Positions 12,031 through 23,695 are shown, counted from the stretch's first letter. The stretch is 64,000 nucleotides of DNA from Pinus tabuliformis (GCA_031772625.1 CM062816.1:629354992-629418991); one strand, 5' to 3'. Program-made: numbers and translations. Notes: a model not told the origin generated them from the letters alone.

Positions 12031-14746
12031 ATTCCAACGTAAAATAAAATCTAACATGTGTTAGATTTCCTTTTAGCGCAAACTTGAGCACATAGAAACA
12101 TTGTAGAGTGAGAAGTCTATCAAGTGCTAGATTTATGTCTACCACAAATACAAGCATGTTGCCAACAACAACATTCTAAAGTATAAGAATTCTAGATTGT
12201 GTTAAATTTTCTTCCAACACGAACACAAGCACATTTTAATTTGAAAGAAATTTAACACGTGTTATATTTCCTTTGAGCACAAACACAAGAACATAACAAC
12301 ATTGTAGGACTAAATAAGTTTAATGTGTGCTAGATTAACAACATTGCAATTTAAAATAAAATCTAACATGTATTAGATTTCCTTTTAGCGCAAACTCGAG
12401 CACATAGAAACATTGTAGAGTGAAAAATCTAGGAAGTGTTAGATTTATGTCTACCACAAATACAAGCACGTTGCCAACAACAACATTGTAGAGTATAAGA
12501 AATCTAGGTTGTGTTAAATTTTCTTTCAACAGAAACACAAGCACATTTAAGTTTGAAAGAAATCTAACACATGCTATATTTCCTTCTAACACAAACACAA
12601 CATAACAACATTTTAGGATTAAATAAGTCTAATGTGTACTAGATTAACAACATTGCAATGTAAAAGAAAATCTAACATGTGTTAGATTTACTTTTAGTGC
12701 AAACTCAAGCACATAGAAACATTGTAGAGTGAGAAATCTAGGAAGTGCTAGATTTATGTCTACCACAAATACAAGCACGTTGCCAATAACAACATTGTAG
12801 AGTATAAGAAATTTGGCTTGTGTTAAATTTTCCTCCCACACAAACACAAGCAAAATTAAATTCGAAAGAAATATAACACATGTTATATTTCCTTCTAGCA
12901 CAAACACAAGAACATAACAACATTTTAGGACTAAATAAGTCTAATGTGTGCTAGATTAACAACATTGCAATGTAAAAGAAAATCTAACATGTGTTAGATT
13001 TCCTTTTAGCGCAAACTCAAGCACATAGAAACATTCAAGAGTGAGAAATCTAGCAACTGCTAGATTTATGTCTACCACCAATACAAGCACATTGCTAAAA
13101 ACAACATTGTACAATATAAGAATTCTAGATTGTGTTAATTTTCTTCCAACACAAACACAAGCACATTTAAATTTGAAAGAAATCTAACACATGCTATATT
13201 TCCTTCTAGCACAAACACAAGAATATAACAACATTGTAGTACTAAATAAGTCTAATGTGTGCTAGATTAACAACACTACAATGTAAAAGAAAATCTAACA
13301 TGTGTTAGATTTCCTTTTAGCTCAAAGTCAAGCACATAGAAACATTGTAGATTGAGAATTCTAGCAAGTGCTAGATTTATGTCTACCACAAATATAACAA
13401 CACTACAATGTAAAAGAAAATCTAACATGTGTTAGATTTCCTTTTAGCTCAAAGTCAAGCACATAGAAACATTGTAGATTGAGAATTCTAGCAAGTGCTA
13501 GATTTATGTCTACCACAAATACAACATATTGCCAACAACAACATTATAGAGTATAAGAAATCTAACTCGTATTAAATTTTCTTCCAACACAAAAACAAGC
13601 ACATTTAAATTTGAAAGAAATCTAACACATGCTATATTTCCTTCTAGCACAAACACAAAAACATAACAACATTTTAGGACTAAATAAGTCTAATTTGTGC
13701 TAGTTTAACAACATTGCAATGTAAAAGAAAATCTAACATGTGTTAGATTTCCTTTTAGCGCAAATTCAAGCACATAGAAACATTGTAGGTTGAGAAATCT
13801 AGGAAGTGCTAGATTTTTGTCTACCACAAATACAAGCACGTTGCCAACAACAACATTGTAGAGTATAAGAAATCTCGCTTGTGTTAAATTTTCTTCCAAC
13901 ACAAACCCAAGCAAATTTAAATTTGAAAGAAATTTAACACATGTTATATTTCCTTCTAGCACAAACACAAGAACATAACAACATTTTAGGACTAAATAAG
14001 TCTAATGTGTGCTATATTAACAACATTGTAATGTAAAAGAAAATCTAACATGTGTTAGATTTCCTTTTAGCACAAACTAGAGCACATAGAAACATTGTAG
14101 AGTGAGAAATCTAGCAAGTGCTAGATTTATGTCTACCACAAACACAAGCACGCTACCAACAACAACATTGTAGAGTATAAGAAATCTATCTTGTGTTAAA
14201 TTTTCTTCCAACCCAAACACAAGCACATTTAAATTTAAAATAAATCTAACACATGCTATATTTTCTTCGAGCACAAACACAAGAACATAACAACATTGTA
14301 GTACTAAATAGGTCTAATGTGTGCTAGATTAACAACATTACAATATAAAATAAAATATAACATGTGCTAGATTTCCTTTTAGCACAAACTCCAGCACATA
14401 GAAACATTGTAGAGTGAGAAATCTAACAAGTACTAGATTTATGTCTACCACAAATACATACACGTTGCCAACAACAACATTGTAGAGTATAAGAAATCTA
14501 GCTTGTGTTAAATTTTTTTTTCAACACAAACACAAGCATATTTAAATTTGAAATAAATCTAACACATGCTATATTTCCTTCTAGCACAAACACAAGAACA
14601 TAACAACATTTTAGGACTAAATAAGTCTAATGTGTTCTAGATTAAGAACATTGCAATGTAAAAGAAAATCTAACATGTGTTAAATTTCCTTTTAGCACAA
14701 ACTGAAGCACATAGAAACATTGTAGAGTGAGAAATCTAACAAGTTG
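12030..14746. repeat. Satellite higher-order repeat, ~312 bp (four ~78 bp monomers), copy 1
   Basis: The anchor CTAACATGTGTTAGATTTCC and close variants recur at 12051, 12363, 12671, 12985, 13296, 13417, 13732, 14047, 14355 and 14668. Steps are 308-315 bp except one of 121 bp. Each ~312 bp unit holds four related monomers that are more similar to their counterparts one unit away than to their neighbours, the definition of a higher-order repeat. Two of the four monomer joints carry inverted repeats with 10-bp arms. Because 312 is a multiple of three, 87-codon minus-strand frames repeat along the array (12335, 12644, 13705); I regard them as by-products. The array ends mid-unit at about 14746. 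Confidence 0.93.
13269..13515. repeat. Perfect 121-bp tandem duplication inside the satellite
   Basis: The segment beginning AACAACACTACAATGTAAAA is repeated directly after 121 bp with no mismatch that I can see over its length. It includes the variant words GCTCAAAGTCAAGC and GTAGATTGAGAATTC. The perfect identity points to a recent slippage or unequal exchange event. Confidence 0.9.
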
Positions 14747-16059
14747 TGATGGATTTCTCACACAAAACAATCTCATACTCACCTCCATATCCCTCCACAT
14801 GCTCCTCCCCGTCTAGGAGATGCATATACATGTTTATAAACCACATCAAGTAAATTGTCTCTCTCATTCATGTGAAATCCTGGGTCTTTGTAATATTTCC
14901 CAAACCATGCAAATAGAACAAACTCTTAAGATGGATCTAAAGGAAAAGCTTGTACCTTGAGAAATTTGGTCCCTTTGTAGGCTATCTAAATCTAGAGTTA
15001 AGATGAATCTAAAATGGTTTAATTATTAATAATTATAATTCTTACTTTATTTTATTTTATATTATATTTATGTAAATTAACAAGTTTAAATAACATTACA
15101 TAACCTTAGAACATCTCATTCACTTTGGGCTACAATCTCCCATGTAATCATTCATGTTGGACTAAAGTCTCTCCATGCAATTATTTAAATCTGTAGATAT
15201 TTGTTTTTATCTTAATCAATAATATGTAATATAAAGTAAAAAACATAAACTTGGAAAAGCCCATAAATATTATAAATATCAAGTGAATTACAATGAAATT
15301 TGAACCATTTAAAATTATAATTTTATATTTTTATTTTGGAAAAATTTCAAACCATAAAATTGATAATAATAAAAATTTTATTAAATATATGGTTATTTTA
15401 TTTAATTTTATAAATATTATATACAATAATACATGAAAAATGTAATATAATTTCAAAAATTGTAATTTATAATTTTAAAATTACTAATAAAAAATATTAA
15501 CATGCCAAATTCTTTATTATTATTAAAATTTGTCAATATTTATTTTCATTTTAATGGATAATATTTAATATATAATGGAAAGTATAAATTTGGAAAGGGC
15601 TACCCATATTATAAATATTAAGTGCATTATAATGTAATTTGAACCATTTAAATTTATGATTTTATATTTTTAATTTAAAAATAAAATTTAAAACATATAA
15701 TTAATTAAATTTATGATTTTACATTTCTAATTAAAAAAATTTCAAAACATAGAATTGAAAACATATTGAAAAGAGGGTCCTCTGCATGGAGCTGGTAGAA
15801 ATGTTCACTACAAATGAGATAAGGTGTCATTGAAATCACATTATACACTTGTCTGATTCATCACTGTAATGAGCCAAGGTATACGAATTTTAGGGATACC
15901 CAAAGAGCAGCCAGTAGCTAAAATTCTTTATGCCAACACTATGAAACTAGAGGGAATGGATTCAATGGAGATCAAGACCTTGCTTTGTGCTTTGCTAAGT
16001 GGAAGAGGTCCCTATAAATTAAAATTTTCTTGGAGATAGGGACAAGCAACTAATAAAAA
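14747..16059. other. AT-rich non-coding stretch with a diverged direct repeat
   Basis: No gene is seen. Around 15214-15360 and 15553-15720 two diverged copies share TAAATTTGGAAA, TATTATAAATATTAAGTG, ATTTGAACCATTTAAA and TTTTATATTTTTA, an offset of about 340 bp. A short indel near 15055 distinguishes the two contigs. The equivalent in the second copy is 39126-40446. Confidence 0.6.
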
Positions 16060-16368
16060 GTGAAAGCACTAACAATGTATCAAGGAGTCAAGTTCCTCAA
16101 GGGCATTGTGCAAAAGGATGTAGTTATTGTTGAGGACTCCAACATAATCACAAGATTTAATTTACGGGAAATACCATTGTACTATGAGGAGCATACAAGA
16201 GTATGCTTATGTATTACTACTATATTCAATGCTAACCTTAAAATTCATGAATGGTATATGTTGAACCAGTGTTATGATTTATTATCTATGTTGTTTATAA
16301 TCAAAGTAATAATGAGAACCAACACCTTGCAAAAAAAGAACAATTATCATGAAGTATATGGAAAGTGA
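16060..16368 (+). other. 102-codon open frame, unrecognised, probably not a gene
   Basis: A plus-strand frame of 102 codons in AT-rich DNA, repeated identically at 40447-40755. Composition is unremarkable (MKALTMYQGVKFLKGIVQKD at the start), with no signal peptide, transmembrane segment or family motif that I recognise. There is no convincing promoter or flanking exon, and the first codon appears to be a non-ATG start. It could be a retroelement relic. Confidence 0.15.
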
Positions 16369-19089
16369 ACCAAATGGTAGCATACCCTCCTAGTGGAATT
16401 ATGTCTTTCATAGTTGAATATTACCTTGTTATTGAGTCACAAGTGTAATCACTCAATCAAATGTTGTAAACATACCATTGTCATTTTGGAACTAGATTGG
16501 TAAGCCTAATAATAAATGTTATGTTAATTTATAAATAAGATTAAATACTTGTTGAGTAGCAATGACATGGTACACTAATTAGAACCAGTGTAGATCCATA
16601 TTAATTCTGAATTTATTAAATGCTAAGAGGGATCAAATTTTTTGGCATGCAAACATTTCTTCAGGTTTTGCACTAAAGGTTTTCACTTCAAAAAATTTGA
16701 CCCCTCTCAATAATTGATAAATGATTTAGGCTAATATATTAAATGATTTAAATAGCTGATATTCACATTGTATTAATATAAAAAGTTATTAAATCATTTA
16801 TAATTCAACTTTATATTTCTTTTAATTCAAAATATATTTGAGAAATTATACTTGTTAAATAATTGATAATTAAATATATCATTTATATTAAATTTTAAAT
16901 CTATTTTTTTTAGATTTAATGATAATTTTGTCTCACTTATATTAATTTCATTATTTTTATTAAATATTAAAATTTTATTATTTTTAAAAAAGTTTACTAA
17001 AATCACTATTGATATTTCAAAATTTTAAAGATATTAACATTTATACACAATTCAATTAAAAGGCTCAAACTTACATAACTTAGAAGGCTCTCTTATATAT
17101 AATTTATTTAGTTAAAAAGCATTTAATTTAAACAATTTGTTAAACTGTCTATCATTAATACCAATCTAGATCCATTTTAACTCTTTATCTACTAAAAAGG
17201 GATTTAAATCCCATGGACAATACCATGGGTTCTCATAAACTCAGAGCTCAAAAACTAACTTGACCAAGTCAAATTTACCATAACTACCCAATAAAAATTA
17301 ATTAAAAAAATAATAACTTTTTATTTTAATATAGGGTTATTTTTATTTTTATTTCAAATTTACCTTAACTACCCAACTAAAATTGATAAAATAAATAATA
17401 ACTTATAATTTTTATTCTAATAATGTTATTTTTATTTTATTTTAAGTAACCAAAATTATAATATAATATATCAAACATTTCACCCAAAAATAATAATAAA
17501 AAATGTAATTAAATTAATTACATTTTACACCATTAATATTATTAAACATTTATCAACATGAACATTAAAGACCAGCACCAACTTTGAAAGAATTTCTTCG
17601 CTATCACGAGCCAACTCTAAATAAAGCCACTCCAGATTTAGTGACATATGTAAAGGTGTGTCAGATTTAGTGACATATGTACAGGTGTGTCATAGCTTTT
17701 ATTACTCTGCCATATAGTGCATACATCTCGCTCAATGTTGGGAATTGATATGTAATTTGCAACCACCTTGTCTCTTTCATGATAAGCTCCAGTGCAAATA
17801 TTGTCATAATAGTACAATTCAAGCAGAGAAAAATATTAAAAGACTCGTTGTAGTAAACAAATAGAAAAAAAAAAATCCAAGTTATTTTTATTTTAATTAG
17901 ATTTCGAAACTATTTTAAAATTTGACGAAAAAAATGTTAAATAATTGACATCGTTTTTATCAATCAAATTCAAAAATATTCTATATGCAAAAAATATACA
18001 ATCACATTAAATTCAACTAGTGTAAATACTTTGCAAGAGAAGTTTCGTTATATGTTTAAACACTTATATTGGACTTTGACGGAAGAAACAAGAACATAAG
18101 GAGTCAAGACACATTCTATGGTGGATGTGCAATAACCATCAAAGTTGGCATCCTTTTCATTGTGCAATTTGTTTATCGAAAATCTAAGTAAGATGTTGTA
18201 GAGCTTGATATCCACTGTTTAGGCATTGAACCATACCGCTTTCTATTTGATTTCTATTGTTGATTTTTTTAATAAACAGTTAGTTAATACAACATTAACT
18301 GCTAGAACAAAAATAAGGAGTGGTGAGATTTTTTTTATCAAATGAGTGAAAAAAGTACCTAGCCTCTTTCTTGTTATTATACCTGCCCACTGCTAGGTAT
18401 GCTAGGTATATAGCAATCGATAAATTGCTGAAAGCTTATTATTTTCTTTAGATTTTTTCCATATGGCTTGATTTAAGCCAATGTTTTCTAGAAATTTTTA
18501 TTTTAAATTATTTTAATTTTATTTTAAATTTTTTTTATTGGACAAGCAGTCAACTCAACTGATATTTGGAAAAAGCAGTCACACTTCAAATCAACGGTTA
18601 AAAGTGTGTCACCTGATCCAACAGAGCAGAGCAAAACTTCAAAGCAGTTAAAAGTGTTGACGATTGTTGATCCATACCCTTAAAAACTGATATCCATTGC
18701 CATGCATTGATAACATAATAGATAAACTTCAAGGAACTAAAAAATTTGGTAAGATTAATTCAAATTCACTTGTAAATAACGTGATTAGGGAAATTAGTTG
18801 TACAACAAATAACCAGTAATATAAAAGGAGATCTGCCTCATTGTATGCAATGGCCCCATTTGATATAAAGATCATATTTTACATCTCCCATGCATTGTGT
18901 ATTTGGTCTTTCATATTGACAAACAATACCAAGAAGAAAGAGAATAACAAAAGATCATCCTTAGTCGGTTAAAAACAAATATTGGTATGTTAACAAAAAT
19001 GATGACCCATCGAATGACAAAGAAAGAGGAATGCTCAGTAAATTTCAAGAAAGAAGGAAATTCTCATCAAGAGGATACTAAGGTTAAAC
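16369..19089. other. AT-rich intergenic DNA with two local tandem duplications
   Basis: No exon is recognised. About 17271-17445 holds two diverged ~85-bp units beginning AAATTTACCATAACTACCCA. Bases 17634-17691 are two near-perfect 29-bp units (AGATTTAGTGACATATGTAA and onward). Long T/A runs occur near 16900-17000 and 18480-18540. The second copy is at 40756-43476. Confidence 0.55.
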
Positions 19090-19830
19090 AGCCTGAAACC
19101 TTCTGAATTTGAGGACTTCCTCGTTATCTTCCACCATGCTTTAAGGTGAGACAGCTATATGCAATCTTTGAAGCAGCAAAGGAGACCCTCGATAGTATCA
19201 TGGCAGACATTCAAAATGCTGTTGAAGGATCAGTTCTACGATATTGGATATCAAGAAGATCCATTTAATTGTGATATTTTCACAAACAAAAGAAAAATTG
19301 TTCAGGACTACACCACTGAATATAAGAAACCAACAAGCTTGCTAAATCTCAAAGTAGAAGTTCCTCAAACGTTGATAAAAAATTGAGGAGAACTACATGG
19401 CTACATCAGAAAGGAATTTACCCCATTTGAAGTAAAGAACCTTAATGATGCTGGTAAGAAGGCTCTATTTATTGAGTACAAGAACAGAAAACCAGCAGTG
19501 GGGAAATGGAAAACCAAGGAAAGGTACCTAACATCAAAAATCTCCTAAGCAAACGAACAGAAATAGGACTTTCACCACTGCTCAGTGACTCAAAAGACAA
19601 CACCAGGAATCACTGCAATCATTGCAGTGTTGATTTATGGGCACACTGAGAAATAATGCTGGAAATTACATCTGAAATTATATCCTACAATTTGGAAGAA
19701 AACATCTACGAGAATGTTGAGTGACAAAACTGGAAAGTTTCCAAAAGAGAAGAATATAGCTTATATGAGTGCAGACCACCAACTAAAGAGGACACATTAT
19801 TTAATCCATTGTCACATATTTAAAGGCATA
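19090..19830 (+). pseudogene. Ty3-type retrotransposon gag relic, copy 1
   Basis: The open part (19159-19386) has the retrotransposon gag core: SWQTFKMLLKDQFYDIGYQE, then KRKIVQDYTTEYKK. After a stop in place of a codon it continues in frame with ELHGYIRKEFTPFEVKNLND and ALFIEYKNRK. About 19613-19671 carries a broken CCHC zinc knuckle: HCNHC, then in another frame YGHTEK, a stop, CWKLH. This order and spacing are typical of plant Ty3/Gypsy gag. Stops, a frame change inside the knuckle and the absence of any protease, RT or integrase segment show a dead fragment. No LTRs or primer site were recognised beside it. Second copy: 43477-44217. Confidence 0.8.
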
Positions 19831-21532
19831 TGTCCATGTGCGTGCAATTTTGACTTGTCTAGCAGTGTATAACTCATGAGGTACTCACCGATGAAGCTTG
19901 ATATGCATTATCCAAAACAAGCAGCAAACTTCACTTTTCCAGCAAACAATTAGTAAAATTTTCATTTTCCAATCTTCTTAGGCAAAGGATCGATTCAGCA
20001 ACCCCCAAAACCCTCAGCACACTCTGTTTAAAAAAATAGCAATTAGTTTTGGGCTGGGACTATAATCCCTCATCAAATTTTCGACCGCAAGTCCACTGGA
20101 GGGGCATCAGATAAAAAGGTGTGTTTTGCTTAATTTTTGTGAAATGCGCTCAACAATCAGGTTCCAACCCACAAGTGCTCACAAAGATGACTTAATAATG
20201 GCAAGTTTAAGTTGTCAGCAGAGTCAGACTCGTGACCTAGTTAACTAAGGTCAGCAGCAGAGCCCAGCTGGGTTTCACCCAGGAGAACCCTGAAAACTCT
20301 GTTTTTTTCAACAGAGCTGGTTGGTAACATAGCAATAAAGAAGATTAAGAGCTCAAGCCCAACCCTATGTTCTTATTAAGATCTACGACCTCGTTCTAAT
20401 CAAAAAAATGGGAGCTAATGTTAAAAAGAGAAGCCCAGCCCATGTTCTCCTTAAGGCCTGCGACCCCACTCAACTCAAAAAATGGGGAGATTCCGTATAA
20501 AAAAAAGGCCCACGACTATGTTCTTAAGGCCTGGGGCTGCCCACCTCTCTTCCTCGCAAATAGTTGGCCTCCATCTAGACCTTCTCATGTTTAGACGCCC
20601 TCCATCTAGACTTCTAATCTTTAGAGCCTTTTGGGTTCCACCTGTGTCTAACCAAAGGAGGGTGCAACGAAGTAATTTTGGTACTCAGAAATCTCAAGCA
20701 GAGAACCGCTTATCCAATTGGCTAGTGAATGTCATTTGCCAAAAAGTACCCTTGGGTTCAATGTGATTGGACTGAGCAACTGATTATATAATATGGGCCC
20801 CATTGTCTATGGCACAGATGGGATTGTAGGTCGTGGAAGAGGAAGAGGCCGTGATTTTCGATTAGATGAACAAATGCATGGAGTGCCTGCGGTAGCCTGA
20901 TTGTCTGATACAGTTAGCCTTAGAACATATGGATGCCTGCTCTTGGAAGCTTAGAATTTTAACGAGTATATGAATTTTGTGTATTCTCACATCTTTGACG
21001 AATGAATCGATTTGATTGAGTTAAGCATAAGAGTAGTCAATTCATGCTAGTATTTTCCAATTTCTTTCCCAACAATCTAAGTTTAAATTGATCATGCGGA
21101 TTCCCCCTGGGATAGGCAGTCTCCTTGGTCGGGCAAGGCCATCAAGGTGACAGTGAGTGGCTTGCCTATTATGCGTCTAGGCTGTCCCATTGAGGTTAGG
21201 ACTTTTCCTCCTAGGTGATAATTTGAGTGGTAACAGTGAGTTTGGGTGATATTTATGAGTTAAACTTTAAAGAATAAGTCGGGATTGATTCAGATTCAGC
21301 TGATTAGACTCTGTTTCCTCTTAAAACATAGTCAAACTCGCGACTCCACTTGGACTGGGAAGAGTCTGATAACACTGCCAAGAAGCTTCGTATGGCATAT
21401 GGCATAAATTGCAGAGCAGTAAAAGCATTAGTGGACTGAAAAGAAAATGTCATACAGATCAACTTGGTTAATAATTTACTCAGTCCATCTATATTTAAGA
21501 AGCACATCTATAATAATTGAAAAGCCACTGAC
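19831..21532. other. Non-coding stretch with short imperfect repeats
   Basis: No known gene is seen. About 20340-20545 contains three imperfect ~75-85 bp units built on AAG-CCCA-CC-ATGTTCT, TTAAG-CCT-CGACC and AAAAAATGGGAG. A small hairpin, CTCTGTT...AACAGAG, lies near 20297. The 94-codon plus frame at 20482-20766 runs through the repeat and shows no family signature. Second copy: 44218-45919. Confidence 0.5.
20793..20900 (+). CDS. Possible 35-residue RG-rich micro-ORF
   Basis: An ATG-initiated frame reads MGPIVYGTDGIVGRGRGRGR then DFRLDEQMHGVPAVA and a stop. The RG-dipeptide run resembles RNA-binding RGG tails, but the frame is very short and nothing adjacent supports transcription. It could also be a remnant of a longer exon. 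Identical at 45180-45287. Confidence 0.15.
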   Translation: MGPIVYGTDGIVGRGRGRGRDFRLDEQMHGVPAVA

Positions 21533-21970
21533 CTTGAAGAAGAGGGGATGGTTGAGGTTCTGTTCCTACATCTGTTTGAGGACTGCAAGCCAATCTACTC
21601 TTTTGGGCTTCATTATTCTGACCCACTTCATGATTAATTCAGATGGATCATCCTCTTCTGATAAACAAATTATATGTTTCATCAAGGCCTTGCTCCTTCC
21701 AGACAACTTTGGAGGCAGAGCTTCTATGAGCCTTTTTTGCGCCTTATCCAATCCATTGTCGTCTACATCAGCCCACCTCAATCCCTTGCCCTTTACTTGC
21801 TGGTTGTCTTTATCTCCCCCAACATCAGAATCTGATTCGTCCTCTGCATTTTCAACCTCAACTTCATAATACTTTTCTTCATCGGTTGTCGCTGTTGCTG
21901 TCGTTAATGGGTGTCCGGGGCAACAAGGTCGGAGTGCAGAGAATCGAGAATGTAATATTCTGGGAGGCAC
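21533..21970 (-). pseudogene. Broken exon of a plant PPR-type protein, copy 1
   Basis: The minus frame contains an acidic stretch (YYEVEVENAEDESDSDVGGD), then LRWADVDDNGLDKAQKRLIE, ALPPKLSGRSKALMKHIICL and WVRIMKPKRVDWLAVLKQM. That last block is the pre-repeat region I associate with a plant organellar pentatricopeptide-repeat subfamily. After KQM comes an in-frame TAG, yet the frame continues EQNLNHPLFFK to a good donor (AAG|GTCAGT; exon end 21533). The stop therefore interrupts a real exon. The 5' end has no ATG in frame: the open frame begins at a GTG and there is a stop further upstream. No PPR repeats follow within several kb. The lesion is in both copies (second: 45920-46357). The family call is from memory of the motif. 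Confidence 0.55.
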
Positions 21971-22967
21971 GGAAATTGCAAAGCACGTGGAGCATAAACT
22001 GCAATGTACAGAACCCTAGAATTGCATTGCATACATAAATCCTAAGATAAGTCAGCTGGCATCAAAATCAGAAAAAGCATAGCACTTGGAGTGCATTAAA
22101 TTTTGATGTGTGGAACCTTAAATTTGCATTTGTGCACAACATAAATCCTATTCAGCATGGGAAACCTTTCAGGGAAACATCCTATTACATATAACAGAAA
22201 GCGCAGCACCTGTAGTAAATTCCAGGGAAGAATAAAGATGACCCTTGCAATTATGTTCAGCTTCAATTACACAGGCACACACAAAAATACAAAATAGTTC
22301 CATTTTAACCCTCAGTAGATTCAAAGTAGCTTTGTGAATTTGAATGATGAACCTTGGGGTCCACAAAAGAAGTGAGTTAAATTTTGGAAGGAAAATAATG
22401 CTAGAAACAAGATGTACCTGATCATGATTTCTATTCTGTTATGATACCATTGTCAGGCCAGTGCTATAAATTAAATTTAGATGATATGATTGCAGGGTTA
22501 AATTTTTCTGTTCTCCTTACCATAATACCCCTTATTTTTTGGCCAAGTCAGGGACTGATTTCCCCAATCTGCTGCTAAAATCTATTCATATCAGAACTGC
22601 ACTTCTGGGTATATGGCTGAGAATTCTCTTATTTTTCCTGGGAGCCCAACTTGGGCCAGCAATACACCGATCTTCATTCTCTGAAGCATTGATCTATCTC
22701 ATTGGTATAATTTCCTTTGCCTATCTTCAATATCATAAGCAAGGAAGAGCATATGCATGGGCAGATTGTTCTGGCAGTCAGTGATATTGTTGACATCCAC
22801 TGTCTATACTATTAGCATTTAAAAATCAAAACTATCTTCTACACTTGGGGTTTCAGTTGAAGCAGGGTTTCAAATCATAACCCTGCAAAAAGTTTTGAAT
22901 AACAGTAAGATCTTCATCAAGTTTGAGCTTTATCTAGCAGCAGGGCTGCTCCATTTCAGTAGTATGA
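21971..22967. other. No gene recognised
   Basis: About 1 kb without a supported feature. The plus frame at 22539-22784 starts at a non-ATG codon and has no motif. A T/A difference near 22769 between the two contigs places a stop in this frame in the second copy, arguing against function. Confidence 0.45.
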
Positions 22968-23222
22968 ATGACTTGTTTCAAGTATGGTAGTAAGGATGAC
23001 CAGGAGGAACAATCTGTACAGAATGGAGCTGAAGAGACACAAGAATTCAAAGTTGGAGAAAATATACAACTTGTGAAAGTAGACACAGTGGCCAGCAACC
23101 AGGAACCTTCTAACATGGATACTCCATTGAAGGTGCCTATGCTTACAGAAGGCCTTGATATGTCTTCTTGCTTGAATTCTTTTTTTGGTAACTGGTTGGT
23201 TGATTGTTCAGTGAAGGGCTGA
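22968..23222 (+). other. Possible exon of unknown protein, copy 1
   Basis: An 84-codon plus frame with protein-like composition (polar, acidic, codon-like: KDDQEEQSVQNGAEETQEFK, then NMDTPLKVPMLTEGLDMSS). I recognise no domain. It ends about 105 bp upstream of the PP2C exon but does not resemble the PP2C N-terminal region. It may be a relic exon or chance. Identical at 47355-47609. Confidence 0.25.
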
Positions 23223-23327
23223 ACTTGTTGGTTGATTTACTTCTGAAAGATGGCTGACTGTAATGGTGCAACATTCATTGTGAGTTTATCCATTGTACAG
23301 TACTAAGTGGGGGCTGTAATTTTGCAG

Positions 23328-23695
23328 AATTTGCAATGGAGCAGCAGGGGATGTCTGCTGATGTGATTCGAAAGGCCTTTTTAGCAACAGAAGAGGGGTT
23401 TTTGTCCATTGTTACAAAGGCATGGCCTACAAATCCACAGCTTGCAGCAGTTGGGTCTTGCTGTTTAGTAGGGGTGGTTTGTGGTGGGGTGCTTTATGTT
23501 GCCAATCTGGGAGATTCCCGTGCTGTTTTGGGAAAATTGGTCAAGTCTACAGGAGAAATAGCTGCCATGCAGTTGTCAATGGAGCATAATGCAGGTATTG
23601 AGGCTGTGAGGCAAGAGCTACAATCTTTGCATCCAGATGACTCACAGATTGTAGTTCTAAAGCATGGGGTTTGGCGTGTGAAGGGTATCATTCAG
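23328..23695 (+). pseudogene. Isolated internal exon of a plant PP2C (clade-D-like), copy 1
   Basis: The acceptor TTTTGCAG (ending at 23327) opens an exon reading [96 protein letters not shown], and closes at a CAG|GTACAT donor (23695). This is the second coding exon of plant PP2C Ser/Thr phosphatases of the clade D type, free of stops and with intact splice sites. The metal-binding DGHGG segment (exon 1) and the SRSIGD segment (exon 3) were not found within several kb on either side. Either the introns are very long, as in gymnosperms, or this is a transposed gene fragment. Identical at 47715-48082. Confidence 0.75.

Noticed and set aside
12335-14280. Repeated 67-87 codon minus-strand frames as a protein family
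   Set aside because: They follow the 312 bp satellite period and have no splice, start or domain support. Kept only as a low-interest observation.
12030-14746. CRISPR-like array
   Set aside because: Repeats are long, contiguous and diverged with no unique spacers, in a plant nuclear context; it is a satellite.
20190-20300. tRNA-like or SINE head (GACTCGTGACC words)
   Set aside because: No complete A and B boxes at proper spacing and no cloverleaf could be drawn.
20482-20766. 94-codon plus frame
   Set aside because: Runs through an imperfect short tandem repeat and lacks any family signature.
22539-22784. 81-codon plus frame with hydrophobic stretch
   Set aside because: Begins at a non-ATG codon, has no motif, and is broken by a base difference in the other contig.
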